Below are positions 1 to 9,376 of a stretch of DNA of 45,366 bases, piece by piece. The position numbers and the translations under genes were made by a program. The notes under the pieces were generated by a model. That model made no database searches. It was given only the letters and a program-made list of their open reading frames with translations, and was not told where the DNA came from. Each line of letters begins with the position of its first letter. Within the stretch, counting starts at the first letter, position 1. This DNA is from TMP-24 sp964600685 (lineage in GTDB: Bacteria; Pseudomonadota; Alphaproteobacteria; Rhodobacterales; Rhodobacteraceae): contig CAZRKU010000013.1 in NCBI GenBank assembly GCA_964600685.1, positions 1 to 45,366 of the forward strand. Reading direction: 5' to 3'.

Positions 1-49
1 AAACTACCTCAGCAACGCAGGATATGCTTCCGTCAAAATCTGAAACGCT

Positions 50-880
50 CTAGTCGTAGGCTTCGTAGCCATATCCCGCTGACGGATCATCATAGCGGCA
101 CTTGTTCAGCACCAGACCCAGAACGTTTGTCAACTGCGCCAGTTCCTTTTCGCAGACGTCGATGTTCTGCAGGGTCGTGCTTTCAGCCGCGACCACAAGC
201 AGTGAACAATCCACGTTGCGCATGAAGCCGACATTGTCATCGCTGGCCAGCATCGGCGACATGTCGAAGATCATGATGTCCGGCCGCCATTCCTCCTCGA
301 TCGCTGTCAGCATGTCGCGGCCCTGTTCGCTGTGCAAGAGCTCGGCCGGCTGCGGCACGGGCGTGGCGTTCATGGCAACCACAAGGTTGCTGCCGATGCG
401 CGCGCAGGCCTGCTCGAACGGAATCTCGCCCGTAAGCACCTGATGGAAAGACAGGCCGGGCTGATAACCGACAAGCCGGTGCAGCGCCGGACGCCGGAGG
501 TCAAGGTCGCACAGGATCACCCGCAGATCTTTCTGACGTGCGAGGCTGAGCGCGAGGTTCAGGGAAACCGTGGTCTTGCCGCAGGCGGCGTTCGGCGAGG
601 TGACCGCAAGGCGCTTCCATCCCGATTCCCGCATCATGCGCACGGTCCTTGAGCGCAGCATGTCGTAGGGGGTCGCGTCCTTGCCGCCCAGAAGCGCCGC
701 AACGCGGGTCTGCAGGGCATGTTCGGGCAAGATGGTGACTTCCGGCAGGGCCGACCAGTCGGCCTTGCCGGCGCGCCGTCCGGAGGAGGCATCGCGCCCC
801 GTTGGCTTCACCTCGGCGCCCGTGGCATTGGCCAGACGGGCCTCGCGCGCCTTTGCCAGTGCAGCTTCAAGTTTTTCCAT
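50..880 (-). CDS. CpsD/CapB-like tyrosine autokinase of the exosortase-type EPS locus
   Basis: A 276-residue cytoplasmic P-loop protein of the bacterial tyrosine kinase (BY-kinase) type, which partners a Wzz-like membrane protein to control polysaccharide chain length and export. Visible motifs are Walker A (SPNAACGKTT, residues 95-104), Walker A' (VILCDLDL, 121-128), Walker B (IMIFD, 202-206) and a C-terminal tyrosine cluster (Tyr263, 270, 272, 275), the usual autophosphorylation tail. It has no membrane segment of its own. The separate chain-length protein lies directly upstream (46 bp gap), as in exosortase-associated loci where kinase and Wzz modules are split. It is the last gene of a three-gene minus-strand operon. 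The family assignment is firm; kinase activity is inferred from the motifs. Confidence 0.9.
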   Translation of the reverse strand: MEKLEAALAKAREARLANATGAEVKPTGRDASSGRRAGKADWSALPEVTILPEHALQTRVAALLGGKDATPYDMLRSRTVRMMRESGWKRLAVTSPNAACGKTTVSLNLALSLARQKDLRVILCDLDLRRPALHRLVGYQPGLSFHQVLTGEIPFEQACARIGSNLVVAMNATPVPQPAELLHSEQGRDMLTAIEEEWRPDIMIFDMSPMLASDDNVGFMRNVDCSLLVVAAESTTLQNIDVCEKELAQLTNVLGLVLNKCRYDDPSAGYGYEAYD

Positions 881-925
881 GACCTAACCTACCATCTTGC
901 CTGCGCGCCCACCGTTTCCAGACGT

Positions 926-2464
926 TCACAGATAAATTCCGACCTGTGCCGCGACCTTGTTGAGTATGACGTCGAGCGGCTGGTAAAACACGTGCACAGC
1001 ATAGATCATCCCCGGTATGCCGACCACAGCAGCCAGCAACATGCCCACAAAGACCGAACGGCGGCGCATCGTCTCGTTCGGGGTCCGCATGTAGGGAATG
1101 GTGACCAGGGGCGTGATGTTGAACGCTTTCACGATATCCTTCGGCCGGCGAACGGCGCGGTTCAGGAGTTCGGTCAACACGATGAGGCCGATGCCAAGCG
1201 CCATACCGGCCGCGATTCCGCCAAGTGCGATCAGCGGGCGGTTCGGCTTGGTCGGGCTGTTGGGCGCGGTCGCAGCGTCCAGAACCGACACTTTCTCGCC
1301 CTTTGACATCACTTCGATCCGTTCCCCTGCGGCGGCCGTGGACTGGTTGCTCACGGCCGCGTTATACTGGTTCTGGATGTTCGAGTAATCCCGGGTCAGG
1401 GCATCAAGTGCCACCTGGGTGGCCGGGGTGCGGTCGATCGAATCCTGCAGTTTGTTCATCTGTTCCTGTAGCTGGTCGCGGGTCTTGGTGGCGACGGCGA
1501 TCTTGTTATCAAGGTCGGCGATCTGGATGTCGAACATGCTTGCCGTCGGATTGCCGGCCGAGGCACCCGCAGCCGCCGTCTGCGACTTCACGATGATTTC
1601 AAGCTGCTTGATCTGCGCCTGCAACAGAGTGACCTTCGGATGGCTGGGTGCGAGCAGCGCCAGCGCCTGGATGAGCTGGTCATTCAGCGCGGCAAGCTGC
1701 CTGGCTTCGGGTGTCTGGTTGGCGGCGTTCGCGCCGACCTGACCTGTCGAATTGTAAAGCGCGATCAGCTGTTTCTTCTGATCGTTCAGCTGCAGGATGC
1801 CCTGCTCGGCGGCGTCGAGCTTGATCTGCAAGGACGATGTCTGACTTTGCCGGAAACCAAGCGTCGAGGGCAGGGCGTCGGCGTTCTTGTTCTGGAAGTC
1901 GAGGAGTTTTGCGCTCATCCGGTCCAGCTCTTCGCCCAGGCGCTTGACCTCCTGGTTGAAGAAATCGACGGTGTCTTCGGCGCTTTGGGTCCGAAGGTCC
2001 GCGTCGTCCTTCAAAATCTGGGTGACATATTCATTCACAACGCCCGCCGCGATGGCACCCGTTTCGCCGAGGAAGGTGATGCTCATGGTCGTCGCTTCTT
2101 CCCTGCCGGCGTTCTTGCTGATCGCGGTATTGTCGCGCATGGCCTGAACCACCTCGTCCGGCGTCATGCGCCCGATATCCTTGAAGACGTTCAGTCGGTT
2201 GGCGATGTCGATCAGGTTGCTGCGGGTCATCAGCCGGTTTTCGATCGTCTGCAGTTTTTCGAGGGGGGCGGGCTGCACCGTCGGCGCGGCCAGCGGGTCG
2301 GGAATCGAGGAGGATTCCACCATGAGAAGCGATTGCGCCTCGTAGGAGGGGGGAAGAAGGAAGGCGGCCGCTATCGCTGCCGCGGAAACGACGGCGGTGG
2401 CGATGATGAAGTAGTGAATGCGGCGCAGGAACACCGCGAAATAAAAGGACAGATCGAGGTTCAT
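926..2464 (-). CDS. Wzz/GumC-type polysaccharide chain-length determinant
   Basis: A 512-residue inner-membrane protein that sets EPS chain length and activates the adjacent CpsD-like kinase. It has an N-terminal transmembrane helix (about residues 17-37), a long periplasmic region rich in Gln/Leu heptads that should form coiled coil, a second helix in the stretch LIALGGIAAGMALGIG, and a further hydrophobic segment near the C-terminus. No kinase domain is fused, which fits the separate kinase downstream. I chose the ATG at 2464 rather than the longer open frame to 2593, because it overlaps the upstream ATPase stop as ATGA (translational coupling) and MNLDLSFYF leads straight into the Wzz domain. 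The extra C-terminal hydrophobic segment is slightly unusual. Confidence 0.88.
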   Translation of the reverse strand: MNLDLSFYFAVFLRRIHYFIIATAVVSAAAIAAAFLLPPSYEAQSLLMVESSSIPDPLAAPTVQPAPLEKLQTIENRLMTRSNLIDIANRLNVFKDIGRMTPDEVVQAMRDNTAISKNAGREEATTMSITFLGETGAIAAGVVNEYVTQILKDDADLRTQSAEDTVDFFNQEVKRLGEELDRMSAKLLDFQNKNADALPSTLGFRQSQTSSLQIKLDAAEQGILQLNDQKKQLIALYNSTGQVGANAANQTPEARQLAALNDQLIQALALLAPSHPKVTLLQAQIKQLEIIVKSQTAAAGASAGNPTASMFDIQIADLDNKIAVATKTRDQLQEQMNKLQDSIDRTPATQVALDALTRDYSNIQNQYNAAVSNQSTAAAGERIEVMSKGEKVSVLDAATAPNSPTKPNRPLIALGGIAAGMALGIGLIVLTELLNRAVRRPKDIVKAFNITPLVTIPYMRTPNETMRRRSVFVGMLLAAVVGIPGMIYAVHVFYQPLDVILNKVAAQVGIYL

Positions 2465-3351
2465 TTCCGCTTCTCTTCTTCGGCCGCGATCTGCGCGGCA
2501 AAAAATACGCCATCGTCCAGGACCGACTGGACGACATGTTCGTCCACCTGGTGATGATCCGTGCTCCAGGCATAAAGCAAGGCCATATCGCACAATTGAT
2601 TGATAAGCCGCGGGACGCCATGCGTCGCCCGGTGGACCAGGGTGGCCGCGCCGGTGGTGATTTCGCCTCCGGTTCCTCCGGCAGCGCGCAGGCGGTGGGT
2701 GATCAGTTCGGCCACGCCCTTTTCCTCAAGAGGCAGCAGGTGGAAACTGGCCGCAATCCGCTGGGCAAGCTGGCGCAGCGACGGATCCAGCACCATGTCG
2801 CGCAATTCGGGCTGGCCGACCAGGACCAGCTGGATGACTTCATCCTTGCCGGAATTGATGTTGGTCAGCATGCGCAGTTCTTCCAGGCTTTCGGGCGACA
2901 GATTCTGCGCCTCGTCGAAGATCAGAACGACACGGCGGCCGGCGGCATATTCGTCGATCAGGAAATCCTGCAACTGCTGGAACAGCTGGACATAGCCCAC
3001 GGCCGGGCTGAACCTGACCCCCAGGGCGTTCAGCACCCATTGGATAAGTTCACCGCGACCGCCCTGCGCGTTGGAGATCAGGCCGACCGTCACCTTGGCC
3101 CCGAACTGGCGCAGGAGTTCACGCAAAAGTGTGGTCTTGCCGCAGCCGACGCCGCCTGTGACCAGCGTGATGGGCGCGCGAGAAAGGATCCCGAATTCCA
3201 GGACCGAATAGGCGCGGCGATGCTGGGCTGACCAGAACAGGAAGTCCGGATCAGGGACAAGCGTGAAGGGCCGTTCCCGGAATCCGAAGAAATCCATGTA
3301 AAAGCCGATGTTGCCTGCGTCTTCCGCTCTGGTCTCCACGACCTTGTTCAT
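2461..3351 (-). CDS. Exosortase-locus secretion ATPase (ExeA-like AAA)
   Basis: A 296-residue AAA/ExeA-type ATPase of the subfamily found next to exosortase EPS loci. The N-terminal signature YMDFFGFRERPF...PDPDFLF is typical. Walker A is GGVGCGKTT (66-74) and Walker B is VVLIFDEAQN (141-150), followed by a sensor-like stretch LVLVGQPELR. The ATG at 3351 is preferred because a GGAAG Shine-Dalgarno lies five bases upstream. An alternative is the ATG at 3297, directly at MDFFGF, but it has a poor ribosome site. It is the first gene of the minus-strand operon; its stop overlaps the next start as ATGA. The role is presumed to be energising polysaccharide assembly or export; the exact partner is unknown. 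Confidence 0.88.
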   Translation of the reverse strand: MNKVVETRAEDAGNIGFYMDFFGFRERPFTLVPDPDFLFWSAQHRRAYSVLEFGILSRAPITLVTGGVGCGKTTLLRELLRQFGAKVTVGLISNAQGGRGELIQWVLNALGVRFSPAVGYVQLFQQLQDFLIDEYAAGRRVVLIFDEAQNLSPESLEELRMLTNINSGKDEVIQLVLVGQPELRDMVLDPSLRQLAQRIAASFHLLPLEEKGVAELITHRLRAAGGTGGEITTGAATLVHRATHGVPRLINQLCDMALLYAWSTDHHQVDEHVVQSVLDDGVFFAAQIAAEEEKRK

Positions 3352-3829
3352 CCGATCTTCCACCGTCAAACCGCGCCTGCTCTGCCGGGCACTCCACCGC
3401 GCGCCGCGATCCAGTCCGCCGTCCCGACCCGATAACTTGTCTTGCACATATCAGTTCGTCAACTTGATGGCGACCAACCCGTCTGTCGGGGCAATCCTAT
3501 GACTCGCTTGGCTTGATTCGGCCATGTTCTCGGATCGGGGCCCTCCGCCGGGTGAAATATGCCAAGAAGCCGCCATGTTTGTTTCCAAATCGGAGCCTAT
3601 GACGGGGTTCGGCGCCGCTTTCGCCCGTCAGGACGAGGCAAACGGCGCAGGAAATGGCGGCAAGGGGTCGGGCAGGATAGTCAAAGGCAAATGTGCTTTT
3701 TCTGGATCATACCAGGGTGTAAGGGTGAACCGGGCAGTCTGCCCGGTATTGTGGGCGGATTGTCTTTGGTGGCGATGACTTGCCGCAATATTTGTTGGTT
3801 CGGTTGTGTTCAGGAAATTGGTGCCGTGT
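3352..3829. other. Divergent intergenic region between the two EPS transcription units
   Basis: About 480 bases separate the leftward ATPase operon from the rightward sugar-transferase operon, so promoters for both should lie here. I see no credible protein in it: the short open frames have no recognisable domain and poor ribosome sites. The only clear structure is a perfect palindrome at 3729-3747. I could not assign -35/-10 elements with confidence. Confidence 0.6.
3729..3747. promoter_or_regulatory. Perfect inverted repeat, candidate operator of the EPS locus
   Basis: ACCGGGCA-GTC-TGCCCGGT: two perfect 8-base arms around a 3-base centre, about 80 bases before the sugar-transferase start in the divergent promoter region. 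Its size and symmetry fit a dimeric regulator site. It is not followed by a T-run, so a terminator is less likely. Function is inferred only from position and symmetry. Confidence 0.35.
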
Positions 3830-4522
3830 ATGACGATGCAGCTTAAGGATTTGCCAGAGAACGTTCAGTCCCGCTCCGTCACGGTCGGGTTGTCTGACGG
3901 TCCGGCGCGTCGGCAGGGTCTCTATGCGCGGCACATCAAGCGACCTCTCGACATCCTGGCGGTCCTGCTCTCCAGCGTCATCGTCGTTCCGGTCGTGATC
4001 CTGCTGGCGCTGATCCTGGCGGCCGATGGCGGAAATCCGTTCTACAGCAGTGACCGGGTGGGCCGGGGCGGCCGGATCTTCCGCATGCTCAAGCTGCGCA
4101 CGATGGTTCCTGATGCCGAAGCGCGGCTCGAAGGGTATCTTGCCCAGAATCCTGACGCGCGGGCGGAATGGGGTCAGACCCAGAAGTTGAAATATGATCC
4201 GCGGGTTACGATGCTGGGTCGCTTCTTGCGCAAATCCTCGCTCGATGAACTGCCGCAACTGTGGAACGTGCTGACCGGCGACATGTCCCTGGTCGGCCCA
4301 AGACCAATGATGCCGGAGCAGCGCGAGATCTATCCGGGAGAGGCCTATTTTGTGCTGCGGCCGGGCATGACCGGCCTTTGGCAGATTTCGGACCGAAACA
4401 ATTGCACCTTCGCTAAGCGGGCGGAGTTTGATACGGACTACGAGAAGTGCGTCTCGTTGCGCACGGATGTTGTGGTGTTGTTCAAGACCATTGGCGCTGT
4501 CGCGCATGGAACCGGTTACTAG
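3830..4522 (+). CDS. Undecaprenyl-phosphate sugar phosphotransferase (priming glycosyltransferase)
   Basis: A 230-residue bacterial sugar transferase (PF02397 family, ExoY/WcaJ C-terminal type). It loads the first sugar phosphate onto undecaprenyl phosphate to start EPS repeat synthesis. It has a single N-terminal membrane helix (ILAVLLSSVIVVPVVILL), then the conserved blocks FYSSDRVGRGG, FRMLKLRTM, SSLDELPQLWNVL, GDMSLVGPRP and LRPGMTGLWQ, all intact. It lacks the extra N-terminal membrane domain of full-length WcaJ, so it is the short ExoY-like form. The start is uncertain: ATG at 3830 is used, but GTG at 3821 has AGGAA better placed upstream, and ATG at 3836 is also possible. It heads the rightward EPS unit. 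Confidence 0.92.
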   Translation: MTMQLKDLPENVQSRSVTVGLSDGPARRQGLYARHIKRPLDILAVLLSSVIVVPVVILLALILAADGGNPFYSSDRVGRGGRIFRMLKLRTMVPDAEARLEGYLAQNPDARAEWGQTQKLKYDPRVTMLGRFLRKSSLDELPQLWNVLTGDMSLVGPRPMMPEQREIYPGEAYFVLRPGMTGLWQISDRNNCTFAKRAEFDTDYEKCVSLRTDVVVLFKTIGAVAHGTGY

Positions 4523-4597
4523 TAGGCCAATCCCTGTGCGTCTGGGCGGATTGGCTGCAGTAAGAATCAGAGCGGCCGGAGCTGAGCAGAGAGTGAT

Positions 4598-7048
4598 ATG
4601 AGAGTGCGTCTGAAAAATGCCCTGATCGTCGTTGCGGCGGTCTCTTTCTTGTCGGCTTGTGAAACAGCCGAAGATCGGGCGGAACGGTATTTCAAATCGG
4701 GCATGGACTATCTGCAGGCGGGCGACGTGGACCGGGCACTTGTCGAATTCCGCAATGTATTCAAGCTCAACGGCGAACATCGTGAGGCGAGACTCGCCTA
4801 CGCCCAGGCAGAACGCGACCGTGGCAATCTGCGCGAAGCCTACAGCCAGTATCTCCGGCTGATCGAACAATATCCCGATGATCCGGACGGGCTGAAGGCG
4901 CTGGCCGAACTGTCGGTCGACAATGGCCAGTGGGACGATGCGGAGCGTTACGCGACCGCCGCCCTGAAGCTTTCTCCCGACGATCTGTCGCTGCAGGCGA
5001 CGCAACTTCTGACCCAGTATGGGCGCGCGGTCGAACAGGCCGATGCGGGGCGCATCGTCGCCATCGTCCGGCAGGCGCAAGACCTGAAATCCAGGCTGCC
5101 CGACAGCCTGACACTCTACAAGATCATCATCGACGATCTGATCCGTTCGCAGTCGCTTGATTCTGCCCTGACCGAACTGGATGCGGCCATCAAGATCGCG
5201 CCGAAGGAAAAGGTTCTCTATGCTCAGCGGCTTTCGGTGAATGCGGCCATGGGGGACAACGCCGCGGTCGAGGCCGGCCTGATCGAGATGGTCCAGACCT
5301 TCCCCGATGCGCCGGAAATGCCCGAAGCGCTCTTGCGGTGGTATCTGGCGCAGAAGGATCTCGACAAGGCCGAAGCCTACCTGCGCAGCCGGGTCGATCC
5401 GGCGTCGGATGATACGACGCCACGGGTCGCGCTGATCCAGTTCCTCGGTCAGTATCGCGGGGTGGGCGCGGCATTGAAAGAGCTGGACGCGGCGATCGAG
5501 GCGGGGAAAACCACGTCCATCTTCCGTTCCGCCCGCGCGGGGTTCCATTTCGATCAGGGCGATCGTGACGGCGCAATTGCGGAAATGGAAGAGATCCTTG
5601 CCGACGGACCCGATGCCGACGACGCCCGGATAATCAAGGTCGCGCTGGCCCGGATGCAGCTTGGCAACGGCAACAGTGTCGCCGCGCGGGCACTGGTCGA
5701 GGAGGTGCTTGCCGAAGATTCGGGCAATGTCGAAGCAACCAAGCTCAAGGCGACCTGGCTGATCCTGGGCGACGAGGCCCCGGAGGCTGTCACGCTCTTG
5801 CGTGACGCCGTGGACCAGAACCCGCGTGATGCGTCGCTGATGACGCTGATGGCCCAGGCCTACGAACGCGAGGGCAACCGCGACCTGATGCGCGACATGC
5901 TGGCGCAGGCCGTGCAGGCTTCGGGCCGCGCGCCGCAGGAGAGCCTGCGTTATGCGCAGCTTCTTGCCGCCGAAGGCAAGCTTCTCCTGGCCGAAGGGGT
6001 GCTGATCGACGCGCTGCGCATCGCCCCCGGTGATCCGGCGCTGTTGGTTCCCCTGGGACAGCTTTATGTCCAGCTTCAGGACTGGCCGCGCGCGGATGCG
6101 GTGGCGAAGGATCTGGAAAGTTTGCAGGAGCCGGGTCTGGCCAGCAACATCGCGGCAATCCGCACGGCCATTCTGAACGGCCAGCAAAAGGCCGACGACG
6201 CGCTCAGCTATCTGCAGACGCTGGCCTCGGGCGAGGGCGCGCAGCTTGACGCGAAGATTGCCGTGCTGCGCAACCACATGGAAAACGGCCGCATCGCCGA
6301 GGCGCTGGCCTATTCGGCGGTTCTCGTCAGGGAAAGCCCCGACAATCTCGATCTGAAATACATTCAAGCGGCCGTGCAGGCGACGGCAGGCGACGCGGTC
6401 GCGGCGGAGGCGGGCTACCGCGCGGTTCTCGACGCCGATCCCACCCGGGCGACCGTCTGGATGGCGCTTTTCCGGGGAGTCTATTCCGATCCGGCGCGCA
6501 AGACCGAGGCGGAAGGAATCCTCGATCAGGCGCTTTTGGCGGTGCCCACCTCCGGCGAACTGCGCTGGGCGAAGGCCGGGATGCTTGAGGCTGCGGGCGA
6601 CATCGACGGCGCCATTGCCATCTATGAAGTGCTTTATCAGGAAAATTCCGCCAACCCGATCGTGGCCAACAATCTTGCCAGCCTTCTGTCGAACTACCGG
6701 ACCGATCCTGACAGCCTCAAGCGGGCCGAAGTGATCGCGCGGCGTCTGCGTGGCAGCAACATTCCGCCCTATCAGGATACGTTTGGCTGGATTGCCTATC
6801 AGAACGGCGATTTCAGATCGGCCGTGACGGAACTGGAGATGGCGGCAGCGGGTCTGCCGAAGGATCCGGTGGTGCAGTATCACTACGGCATGGCACTCGC
6901 GGCAATGGGTGACAGTGAGAAGGCGATGCGGCAGTTGGAGGGCGCGCTGGCGCTGCTTTCGGCCGACGATTCGCCTGACCTGGTAATTTCGGCGCGAAAA
7001 GAGCTTGAAAAGCTCAAAGCCGCCGCAAACGCCCCGAAGTCGCCATAA
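4598..7048 (+). CDS. prsT: PrsT-type TPR lipoprotein of the exosortase/EPS system
   Basis: An 816-residue periplasmic or outer-membrane lipoprotein built almost entirely of tetratricopeptide repeats. The signal peptide ends in the lipobox FLSAC with Cys21 as the lipidation site. Repeats begin at once (YFKSGMDYLQAGDVDRALVEF) and run to the C-terminus. Length and architecture match the PEP-CTERM-system TPR lipoprotein family that accompanies exosortase EPS loci, where it is thought to act in assembly or export, like AlgK or BcsC TPR domains. It lies 75 bases after the sugar transferase. A long antisense open frame over this gene is a GC-bias shadow. Confidence 0.9.
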   Translation: MRVRLKNALIVVAAVSFLSACETAEDRAERYFKSGMDYLQAGDVDRALVEFRNVFKLNGEHREARLAYAQAERDRGNLREAYSQYLRLIEQYPDDPDGLKALAELSVDNGQWDDAERYATAALKLSPDDLSLQATQLLTQYGRAVEQADAGRIVAIVRQAQDLKSRLPDSLTLYKIIIDDLIRSQSLDSALTELDAAIKIAPKEKVLYAQRLSVNAAMGDNAAVEAGLIEMVQTFPDAPEMPEALLRWYLAQKDLDKAEAYLRSRVDPASDDTTPRVALIQFLGQYRGVGAALKELDAAIEAGKTTSIFRSARAGFHFDQGDRDGAIAEMEEILADGPDADDARIIKVALARMQLGNGNSVAARALVEEVLAEDSGNVEATKLKATWLILGDEAPEAVTLLRDAVDQNPRDASLMTLMAQAYEREGNRDLMRDMLAQAVQASGRAPQESLRYAQLLAAEGKLLLAEGVLIDALRIAPGDPALLVPLGQLYVQLQDWPRADAVAKDLESLQEPGLASNIAAIRTAILNGQQKADDALSYLQTLASGEGAQLDAKIAVLRNHMENGRIAEALAYSAVLVRESPDNLDLKYIQAAVQATAGDAVAAEAGYRAVLDADPTRATVWMALFRGVYSDPARKTEAEGILDQALLAVPTSGELRWAKAGMLEAAGDIDGAIAIYEVLYQENSANPIVANNLASLLSNYRTDPDSLKRAEVIARRLRGSNIPPYQDTFGWIAYQNGDFRSAVTELEMAAAGLPKDPVVQYHYGMALAAMGDSEKAMRQLEGALALLSADDSPDLVISARKELEKLKAAANAPKSP

Positions 7049-7160
7049 AGGTGTTGCCGCATGGGCACGGAAGTTTCAAATTGGCTTACCAAACGTCATA
7101 GAAGCCAGTAATGTTTTGAAAACAAGTGACTCGACCCTAAGCTTGGGCCAGTCGAACTGA

Positions 7161-7808
7161 ATGGGTGCCAATATGCTCAGAACCCTACTTGGCCTGCTGC
7201 TGGCCATTATCCTCGTGCCCGCTGCCTGGGCGCAAAGCTCTTACCGGATTCAGCCGGGCGATGTGCTGAACATGGAAGTGCTGGAAGATCCCAGCCTGAA
7301 CCGAAACCTGCTGGTTCTGCCTGACGGCACGGTCAGCCTGCCGCTGGTGGGCGCGATCGCGGCAAATGGCAAGTCCGTGGACGGCATGCGTTCCGCGATT
7401 TCGGCGGCACTTGCGTCGAAATTCGCCGCTCCGCCGACGATCTTCCTTTCGGTCGGGCAGTTGAACCCGACGACGCAGGCCGTTGCGAACGCGGCCGCCG
7501 GTATTGCGGCGTCCAACGTCACGGCTTCGGGCCTGATCTCGATCTTCGCCTTGGGTGAGGTGAACAATCCGGGGCGGCTGGACGTGGAACCTGGCACCAC
7601 GCTTCTGCAGTTTCTTGCCGAAAACGGTGGCCTCAGCAGATTTGCCGCAACCAAGCGCATTCAGTTGCGCAGGGTGGATTCCAAAACCGGCAAGGAAACG
7701 CTATACAACTTCGACTACAAGGCGGTCCAAGGGGGCGCCAACGCGCCGGTCATCGTTCTTCACGAAGGCGATGTGGTGGTGGTGCCGGAGCGCAGGCTGT
7801 TCGAATAA
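7161..7808 (+). CDS. Polysaccharide export protein (Wza-family, Poly_export + SLBB)
   Basis: A 215-residue exported protein. The signal peptide has a likely type I cleavage site (AWA|QS, after residue 24), with no lipobox Cys, so unlike Wza it is probably not a lipoprotein. The polysaccharide export domain follows (YRIQPGDVLNMEVLEDP...LPDGTVSLPLVG), then an SLBB-like domain (ALGEVNNPGRLDVEPGTTLLQFLAENGG). It is a short Wza relative of the size usual for exosortase loci and should form or gate the outer-membrane channel with the beta-barrel encoded next. ATG at 7161 was chosen; ATG at 7173 would remove four residues. Confidence 0.9.
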   Translation: MGANMLRTLLGLLLAIILVPAAWAQSSYRIQPGDVLNMEVLEDPSLNRNLLVLPDGTVSLPLVGAIAANGKSVDGMRSAISAALASKFAAPPTIFLSVGQLNPTTQAVANAAAGIAASNVTASGLISIFALGEVNNPGRLDVEPGTTLLQFLAENGGLSRFAATKRIQLRRVDSKTGKETLYNFDYKAVQGGANAPVIVLHEGDVVVVPERRLFE

Positions 7809-7825
7809 ACAAGGCGGGACATCGG

Positions 7826-9235
7826 GTGGGATCAAAAACAAGCAAGATCGCGGTCATCGCGGCAGTCGCAACATTCTGGCCAACCTTCGCCTCCCCTCAG
7901 CAGGGAGGCGGTGGTGCGTCCGGGGGGCTGCAGATCGACATCGGCGTCAGTTCCAGGCTCAGCGCCGACAGCAACTTCGCCTTGTCGTCAGCCAATCCCG
8001 GCACGTCCTACATCTCGGACACGCAGCTGACCTTCGGGCTGAGCAGCCAGACCTCGGCCTATGATTTCTCGCTGATCGCCGGCAGCACCCTGCGCTTCGC
8101 CGATCTTCCGGGACGCAGCGTGGCCGGTCTGGAAGACCCGTCGCTGAAACTCCAGTTTGTCACCGCCAGTTCCAACAGCCGCCTGACCCTGACGGGCGCC
8201 TACAGGTTCGCGGATCGCGAGTTCCTGGACCCCTTCCAGATCGAACGCGAAGAACAGCAGCTTGGCACGCTGGTCGGCAGCGGGGGCACGTTGCGAGACA
8301 AGTCCGTCGGCCTGAGGTACGAGGCCGGCCTGAATGCGCCCCTCGGCTTCATTCTCGACCTGTCGCGCAGCGAAAAAGACTATGAAAACGTCGCCAGCAC
8401 GGCGTTGCGCGATTCCACGCAGAACAACGCCACCGGCACCGTCACGTTCAAGCTCAGCCCGGTGGCGACGGGGCGTTTCGTTGCAGGTCTGGCCAAGCAG
8501 AAGACCTATCAGGCCTCCAGCAACGTCTTGATCACCGATCGCACGACGACCGACTATTCCGTCGGCGTCACCTACGAGATCAACCCGGTTCTGAGCGCCG
8601 ATGCCCAGATCGGTTTTGCCGATGTGGAAACGCTGGACGCCTCGGGCGTGACGAACAGCTCGGGTCTGACAGGCGCGGTCTCGCTGACCAAGGACCTGCC
8701 GAACGGCACGATTTTCGGCACGTTTTCCTCGACCCGAAACCAGAACGGCCAGCGTGTCGCACTGACCTTTGGTCGCGACCTCCAGTTGCCGAACGGCACC
8801 CTGCGGGGAACGATCGGGGTCACGCAGGCCGATAAGGGCAACGCCTCGTGGATCGGGTCGCTCAGCTACAGCAAGCAGTTCGCGACCGACGCCCTGACGG
8901 TTTCGGTCAACCGCAGCGCCTCGACCAATGACAATGACGCCGAAGTCATCGATACGCGTGTCGGGGTCTCCTACTCGCATCCGATCAACAACGTCTCGCG
9001 TCTCGGGCTCAGCTTCGACTGGGGCCAGCAGAAGGACACCGGGGCGACAACCGCTTCGACGACCGAGCTGACCAACCTTCAGGCAACCTACTCCTATGAC
9101 CTCACCTCGGAATGGAGCCTGTCGAGCGGGATCCAATGGCGCAAGAGCGTGGACACGGATCCGCTGTCGCCGACCGACGCTGATTCGACGTCGCTTTTTG
9201 TCACGCTTGGCCGCAACTTCAGCTTCCGTCCGTGA
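7826..9235 (+). CDS. Exosortase-locus outer-membrane beta-barrel protein
   Basis: A 469-residue predicted outer-membrane protein with a GTG start preceded by AAGGCGGG. After an N-terminal signal sequence (AVIAAVATFWPTFAS) it consists of alternating beta-strand patterns (for example LTLTGAYRFADREF, LGLSFDWGQQKD) and ends in Phe-Arg-Pro, near the aromatic C-terminus typical of barrels. This matches the outer-membrane component commonly found beside PrsT, Wza-like and ATPase genes in PEP-CTERM-type EPS loci, probably the exit pore. It is 17 bases after the export protein. Strand count and substrate cannot be read from the sequence alone. Confidence 0.8.
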   Translation: MGSKTSKIAVIAAVATFWPTFASPQQGGGGASGGLQIDIGVSSRLSADSNFALSSANPGTSYISDTQLTFGLSSQTSAYDFSLIAGSTLRFADLPGRSVAGLEDPSLKLQFVTASSNSRLTLTGAYRFADREFLDPFQIEREEQQLGTLVGSGGTLRDKSVGLRYEAGLNAPLGFILDLSRSEKDYENVASTALRDSTQNNATGTVTFKLSPVATGRFVAGLAKQKTYQASSNVLITDRTTTDYSVGVTYEINPVLSADAQIGFADVETLDASGVTNSSGLTGAVSLTKDLPNGTIFGTFSSTRNQNGQRVALTFGRDLQLPNGTLRGTIGVTQADKGNASWIGSLSYSKQFATDALTVSVNRSASTNDNDAEVIDTRVGVSYSHPINNVSRLGLSFDWGQQKDTGATTASTTELTNLQATYSYDLTSEWSLSSGIQWRKSVDTDPLSPTDADSTSLFVTLGRNFSFRP

Positions 9236-9376
9236 CCAATCAGCGGTGGAAAGGTTGATTGTTTCAGGTAAGGATGTGTGAATTGACGCAGTAGCGGTTC
9301 TGTGGCTTTGCTGTCGTGACGACCGGCCTTGGGGCGGGTCTGAGATATCAGGACAAGACCGGATCATCGGGCCAAC

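Noticed and set aside
3524..3846. Short plus-strand frames in the EPS intergenic region (84 and 95 codons)
   Set aside because: No domain, poor ribosome sites, unusual composition, and overlap with the palindrome and the sugar-transferase start.
3707..6883. Open frame of 1058 codons on the minus strand
   Set aside because: It lies opposite the sugar-transferase and PrsT genes, which have clear family motifs. Its translation is rich in Arg, His and Gln without domains. This is a GC-bias antisense shadow.
9238..9261. CAATCA-N12/13-TGATTG inverted repeat after the outer-membrane barrel gene
   Set aside because: Short A/T-rich arms with a long loop; unlikely to terminate transcription in this GC-rich context.
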